A stretch of DNA of 26,039 nt. Origin: JBFMAE01 sp040756085. GTDB taxonomy: Bacteria > Desulfobacterota > BSN033 > UBA1163. The position numbers and the translations under genes were made by a program. The notes below the pieces were generated by a model that worked only from the letters and a program-made list of their open reading frames with translations, did not search any database and was not told where the DNA came from. Position 1 is the stretch's first letter; each line of letters begins with the position of its first letter. Where the stretch lies: contig JBFMAE010000195.1 in NCBI GenBank assembly GCA_040756085.1, positions 1-26,039 of the forward strand. The letters run 5' to 3'. Of this stretch, positions 23,349-26,039 are shown in pieces.

Positions 23349-23477
23349 TTTTTTATTGGCAAGACAAAAGCTATTGTTTCTATAACTGCATCAGGGATGA
23401 AAAGAAACTGATTAACATGACCTTATATCTCAACCGATAGGTTAGGTGTTTTGTTTTTTAGTGGAAGGAGATAATGC

Positions 23478-23933
23478 ATGACTTATGAACAAATTAAGGC
23501 GGCATTGGGTCCCTGCGGACTAAGCTGTGAAAAATGCTTTGCCCATGTGGACGGAGATATCCGCCAATACAGTCTGAAACTCAAAGAAAAACTCGGGAAT
23601 TTCGAGACCTATGCCAAACGATATGAAACCCTGCTGGGGGAACCGGTTTTTAGAAAATATCCTGATTTCAAGGAAGTGCTGGACTACTTTGCTTCGGAAA
23701 ACTGCAAGGGATGCCGTAACGAGCAGTGTAAGATGTTTAAAGACTGTGGGGTGCGCCCCTGTCACCAGAAAAAACAGGTTGATTTCTGCTACCAGTGTGA
23801 CGAGTTCCCGTGCAACAGAACCAACTTCGATGAAAACCTGTATAAAGCTTGGGTGCGGATCAACGAGATAATAAAAAAAGAAGGTTTAGAGAAATATTAT
23901 GAAGGAACTTTAACCCGCCCCAGATATATTTGA
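23478..23933 (+). CDS. DUF3795-like cysteine-rich protein
   Basis: 151 residues, second DUF3795-type protein in the cluster. Motifs: LGPCGLSCEKCFAHVDGDIR (10-29), ENCKGCRNEQC, CGVRPCHQKKQVDFCYQCDEFPC and a helical C-terminus. No extra zinc ribbon. ATG at 23478 with AAGGAG about 8 nt upstream. It is 129 bp after the first copy and 121 bp before the membrane HdrED-like gene, on the same strand. The two share the core cysteine layout but differ elsewhere, so they are old paralogues rather than a recent duplication. Possible iron-sulfur or zinc chaperone, unproven. Confidence 0.8.
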   Translation: MTYEQIKAALGPCGLSCEKCFAHVDGDIRQYSLKLKEKLGNFETYAKRYETLLGEPVFRKYPDFKEVLDYFASENCKGCRNEQCKMFKDCGVRPCHQKKQVDFCYQCDEFPCNRTNFDENLYKAWVRINEIIKKEGLEKYYEGTLTRPRYI

Positions 23934-23998
23934 AAAAACTACAAAGTAAGAGGCCGCTGTTTTTTATGACACACTTATACTATGCACTATGCTCCATG

Positions 23999-24017
23999 CC
24001 TGCCTGCGGTAGGCAGG
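23999..24017. repeat. Second copy of the CCTGCC palindrome
   Basis: CCTGCCTGCGGTAGGCAGG is the exact reverse complement of 17292-17310. It is flanked by CTATGC-type short repeats (about 23978-24028). It sits between the second DUF3795 gene and the HdrED-like gene, and could form a hairpin before that gene. Confidence 0.75.
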
Positions 24018-24054
24018 CGCTATGCTATTTTCTAATTACGGATAGGAGGTAATC

Positions 24055-26039
24055 GTGTCGCCGGTTAGCGCAACCTATTGGGGCATACCGGGCTATGTCA
24101 TTTTCTGGGTCTTGTTCACCGTCGCCTTCGGCTTATTTGCGCAGAGGTTTTATTTCCTCTTTCGCCTCATGCGTCTGGGGAAGCAGGAGAACCGGTTCGA
24201 CAGAATAGGGCAGAGAATCAAGACGATGCTGGTCGAGCTTGTCCCTCAGTGGTGCACCCTGAAAACCGTCACTCGAAAGGACTGGGCCGGGATAGGACAC
24301 GCTCTGTTATTCTGGTGCTTCAGCCTGTTCTTCATAAGTTACATTATCTTTATTGGCTTGGCCGGAGGCTTTGGACTTTCCCCGTTGATTGAGCGTACCT
24401 CTTTTGAGACAGTCTATTTTTCCATCCTTGATATTGCCGCGGTGCTGGTAACCGTGACTCTAATCTTGGCCGCTTTAAGGCGCTATGTCATAAGAGTGCC
24501 GAGACTGGAGCCTTCTGCTGAAGCGGGTATCATTTTGATGATGGTTTTTTCCCTTATGGTGCTCCATGTTTTCGGTGTAGGCTTTGACCATGCTAGCCGT
24601 GGAGTTCACGACTCCTGGCCCCCCCTGGGGGCAACTCTGGCAGGTTTCCTTAGCGGAATTCCACAAGGCACACTGGAGGCAGCCTCAAGGGGAGTGTGGT
24701 GGCTGCATTACCTGGTGATCCTCAGCTTCATGGTCTATGTTCCCCGCTCCAAACACCTGCACATTCTTGCCTCCCTCGTCAATGCCTTCTTCAAACCACT
24801 GGGACCTAAAGTGGTTCTTGAGCCCATCCCTCTTGAAGCTCTTGAAGCTCCCGAAGGGTCGGCGACCTTTGGCGCATCGAAGATTCAGGACTTTACCTGG
24901 AAGGACTTGCTTGACCTTTATGCCTGTGCCGTGTGCGGTCGGTGCCATGTCAATTGTCCTGCCCAGCTTACTGGCAAGACCCTTTCGCCCAGAGAGGTCA
25001 TTCATAACTTGAAAGAGCATCTGCTGGAGGCGGGCCCTGGATTGCTTGCCAATAAGGCGGAGGCATCTTCGGAAAGCCCTGCCGAGACTCCGGCCAAGAC
25101 CCCGACAAAATCTATGATCGGTGGTGTGGTCACTGAAGAGGAGATCTGGGCCTGCACCACCTGTGGTGCCTGCCAGGAGGTATGCCCGGTCAATATAGAA
25201 CACATACGTAAGATAATCGACCTCAGGCGAAATCTGGTGCTGGCGCAAAGTAAGATGCCGGAAAGCGCCCAGCTGATGCTCAGAAATATGCAGCAGAGAG
25301 GACACCCATGGGCTGGAATCCAGTCGATGAGGTTGAGGGGCGACTGGACAAGCGGTCTGGAACTCAGCCTATTGGCTGAAGGGGATAACATTAATACCCT
25401 ATTCTGGGTGGGGTGCACTGGGGCTCTTGTTGAGCGTAATGTGAAGGCTACTCTTTCCATGACGAGGGTGCTGAAAGCGTCTGGAGTCGATTTCGGGGTA
25501 TTAGGTGATGCCGAGACCTGCTGTGGTGACCCGGCACGAAGAGCAGGGTATGAGTTCCAGTTCCAGATGATGGCGGAGCAAAATATTGAAATTTTCAAAA
25601 GCTACAATATTAAAGAGATTGTTACCTCCTGTCCCCACTGCTATAATACCATTAAGCATGAGTACCCTCGGTACGGCGGCGATTTCAAGGTGGTTCACTA
25701 TACCGAGCTCATTGCTGATTTGATCAAGCAGGGCAAATTGAAACTGACCAACGAACTGAATTCCACACTCACCTATCATGACCCCTGTTATTTGGGCCGT
25801 TATAACAGCGTCTATATGGAGCCACGTCGGATACTGCAGGCTATCCCCAAGACAAAGCTTGAGGAAATGGAACGCTCGCGAGATATGGGGTTTTGCTGCG
25901 GCGGCGGTGGTGGACTCATGTGGATAGAAGAACAGCCCGGTACAACCAAGATTAATCAAATGCGTCTTGAAGATTTTCTCAAGACCGGAGCTCAGACGGT
26001 AGTGACCGCCTGCCCCTATTGTCTACAGATGTTCGAGGA
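24055..26039 (+). CDS. Membrane cytochrome-b/HdrE-like + HdrD-like fusion oxidoreductase (3' end outside window)
   Basis: 661 residues visible, continuing off the right edge. Residues 1-245: about five to six membrane helices of the NarI/HdrE type with histidines that could bind heme b (His82, His171, His179, His218). Residues 280-385: two [4Fe-4S] motifs, CAVCGRCHVNCP and CTTCGACQEVCP. Residues 450-661: two CCG domains, WVGCTGAL ... ETCCGD ... SCPHCYN and YHDPCYLGRYN ... FCCGGGGG ... CPYC. Such fusions link cytoplasmic carriers to the quinone pool, for example the electron-transferring-flavoprotein partners (DUF224 type) of syntrophs. GTG at 24055 with AGGAGGT 4 nt upstream. In this cluster it may give the Bam-like complex a membrane electron route. 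Partner not proven. Confidence 0.87.
   Translation, partial: MSPVSATYWGIPGYVIFWVLFTVAFGLFAQRFYFLFRLMRLGKQENRFDRIGQRIKTMLVELVPQWCTLKTVTRKDWAGIGHALLFWCFSLFFISYIIFIGLAGGFGLSPLIERTSFETVYFSILDIAAVLVTVTLILAALRRYVIRVPRLEPSAEAGIILMMVFSLMVLHVFGVGFDHASRGVHDSWPPLGATLAGFLSGIPQGTLEAASRGVWWLHYLVILSFMVYVPRSKHLHILASLVNAFFKPLGPKVVLEPIPLEALEAPEGSATFGASKIQDFTWKDLLDLYACAVCGRCHVNCPAQLTGKTLSPREVIHNLKEHLLEAGPGLLANKAEASSESPAETPAKTPTKSMIGGVVTEEEIWACTTCGACQEVCPVNIEHIRKIIDLRRNLVLAQSKMPESAQLMLRNMQQRGHPWAGIQSMRLRGDWTSGLELSLLAEGDNINTLFWVGCTGALVERNVKATLSMTRVLKASGVDFGVLGDAETCCGDPARRAGYEFQFQMMAEQNIEIFKSYNIKEIVTSCPHCYNTIKHEYPRYGGDFKVVHYTELIADLIKQGKLKLTNELNSTLTYHDPCYLGRYNSVYMEPRRILQAIPKTKLEEMERSRDMGFCCGGGGGLMWIEEQPGTTKINQMRLEDFLKTGAQTVVTACPYCLQMFE

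Noticed and set aside
14780..26039. Archaeal origin for the Hdr-type genes
   Set aside because: Sec hairpins are located right after the UGA codons (bacterial style) and the gene order is that of bacterial bam clusters.
1..26039. tRNA, rRNA, CRISPR array, insertion sequence or prophage
   Set aside because: I saw no cloverleaf-like sequence, regularly spaced direct repeats, transposase or phage genes. The palindromes are isolated and short.
24055..26039. Plain respiratory nitrate reductase gamma subunit or succinate dehydrogenase
   Set aside because: The membrane part is followed in the same polypeptide by ferredoxin motifs and two CCG domains, which those enzymes lack.

Overview
The window reads as one contiguous piece of a moderately AT-rich genome of an anaerobic, selenocysteine-using bacterium. 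Shine-Dalgarno sites are strong, starts are mixed ATG/GTG/TTG, sigma70-like promoters are visible, and SECIS-like hairpins lie just downstream of two in-frame UGA codons, which is the bacterial arrangement. The gene content (Hdr-type electron-transfer proteins, a BamB-type tungstoenzyme, acyl-CoA and amino-acid degradation) fits a syntroph or sulfate reducer of the Desulfobacterota type. The exact taxon cannot be fixed from sequence alone.

Left part (1-10860, nearly all minus strand): a truncated, frameshifted second substrate-binding-protein gene (1-662); a 615-bp gap holding a self-contained small plus-strand transcription unit (promoter 940-968, 20-codon ORF 995-1057, terminator 1123-1150); a complete Dpp/Opp-type peptide ABC transporter (dppA-dppB-dppC-dppD-dppF, 6707 down to 1278) with long hairpins on both sides of dppB; and an upstream block with an Lrp/AsnC regulator, threonine dehydrogenase (tdh), 2-amino-3-ketobutyrate CoA ligase (kbl) and an acyl-CoA dehydrogenase-like flavoprotein that lacks the usual catalytic glutamates. 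Together this looks like peptide uptake followed by threonine cleavage to glycine and acetyl-CoA.

Middle (10861-14779): a divergent intergenic region, an M20 amidohydrolase, an MFS transporter, a long stem-loop terminator, then a separate promoter driving a DUF2080-like/GNAT pair.

Right part (14780-26039, all plus strand): a cluster closely resembling bamBCDEF of class II benzoyl-CoA reductase. It comprises an AOR-family tungstoenzyme (BamB-like), a 12-cysteine ferredoxin (BamC-like), an HdrD-like protein (BamD-like), a double HdrA-like flavoprotein with selenocysteine at residue 77 (BamE-like) and an MvhD-like protein with selenocysteine at residue 19 (BamF-like). The next genes are not NADH-dehydrogenase-like bamGHI but two cysteine-rich DUF3795 proteins and the start of a membrane cytochrome-b/HdrD fusion that runs off the window. 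The likely picture is a large electron-bifurcating tungsten reductase for an aromatic or related acyl-CoA, wired to a membrane quinone pool rather than, or in addition to, NADH. Substrate and electron partner are inferences. The gaps inside this cluster hold several families of palindromic or dispersed repeats.
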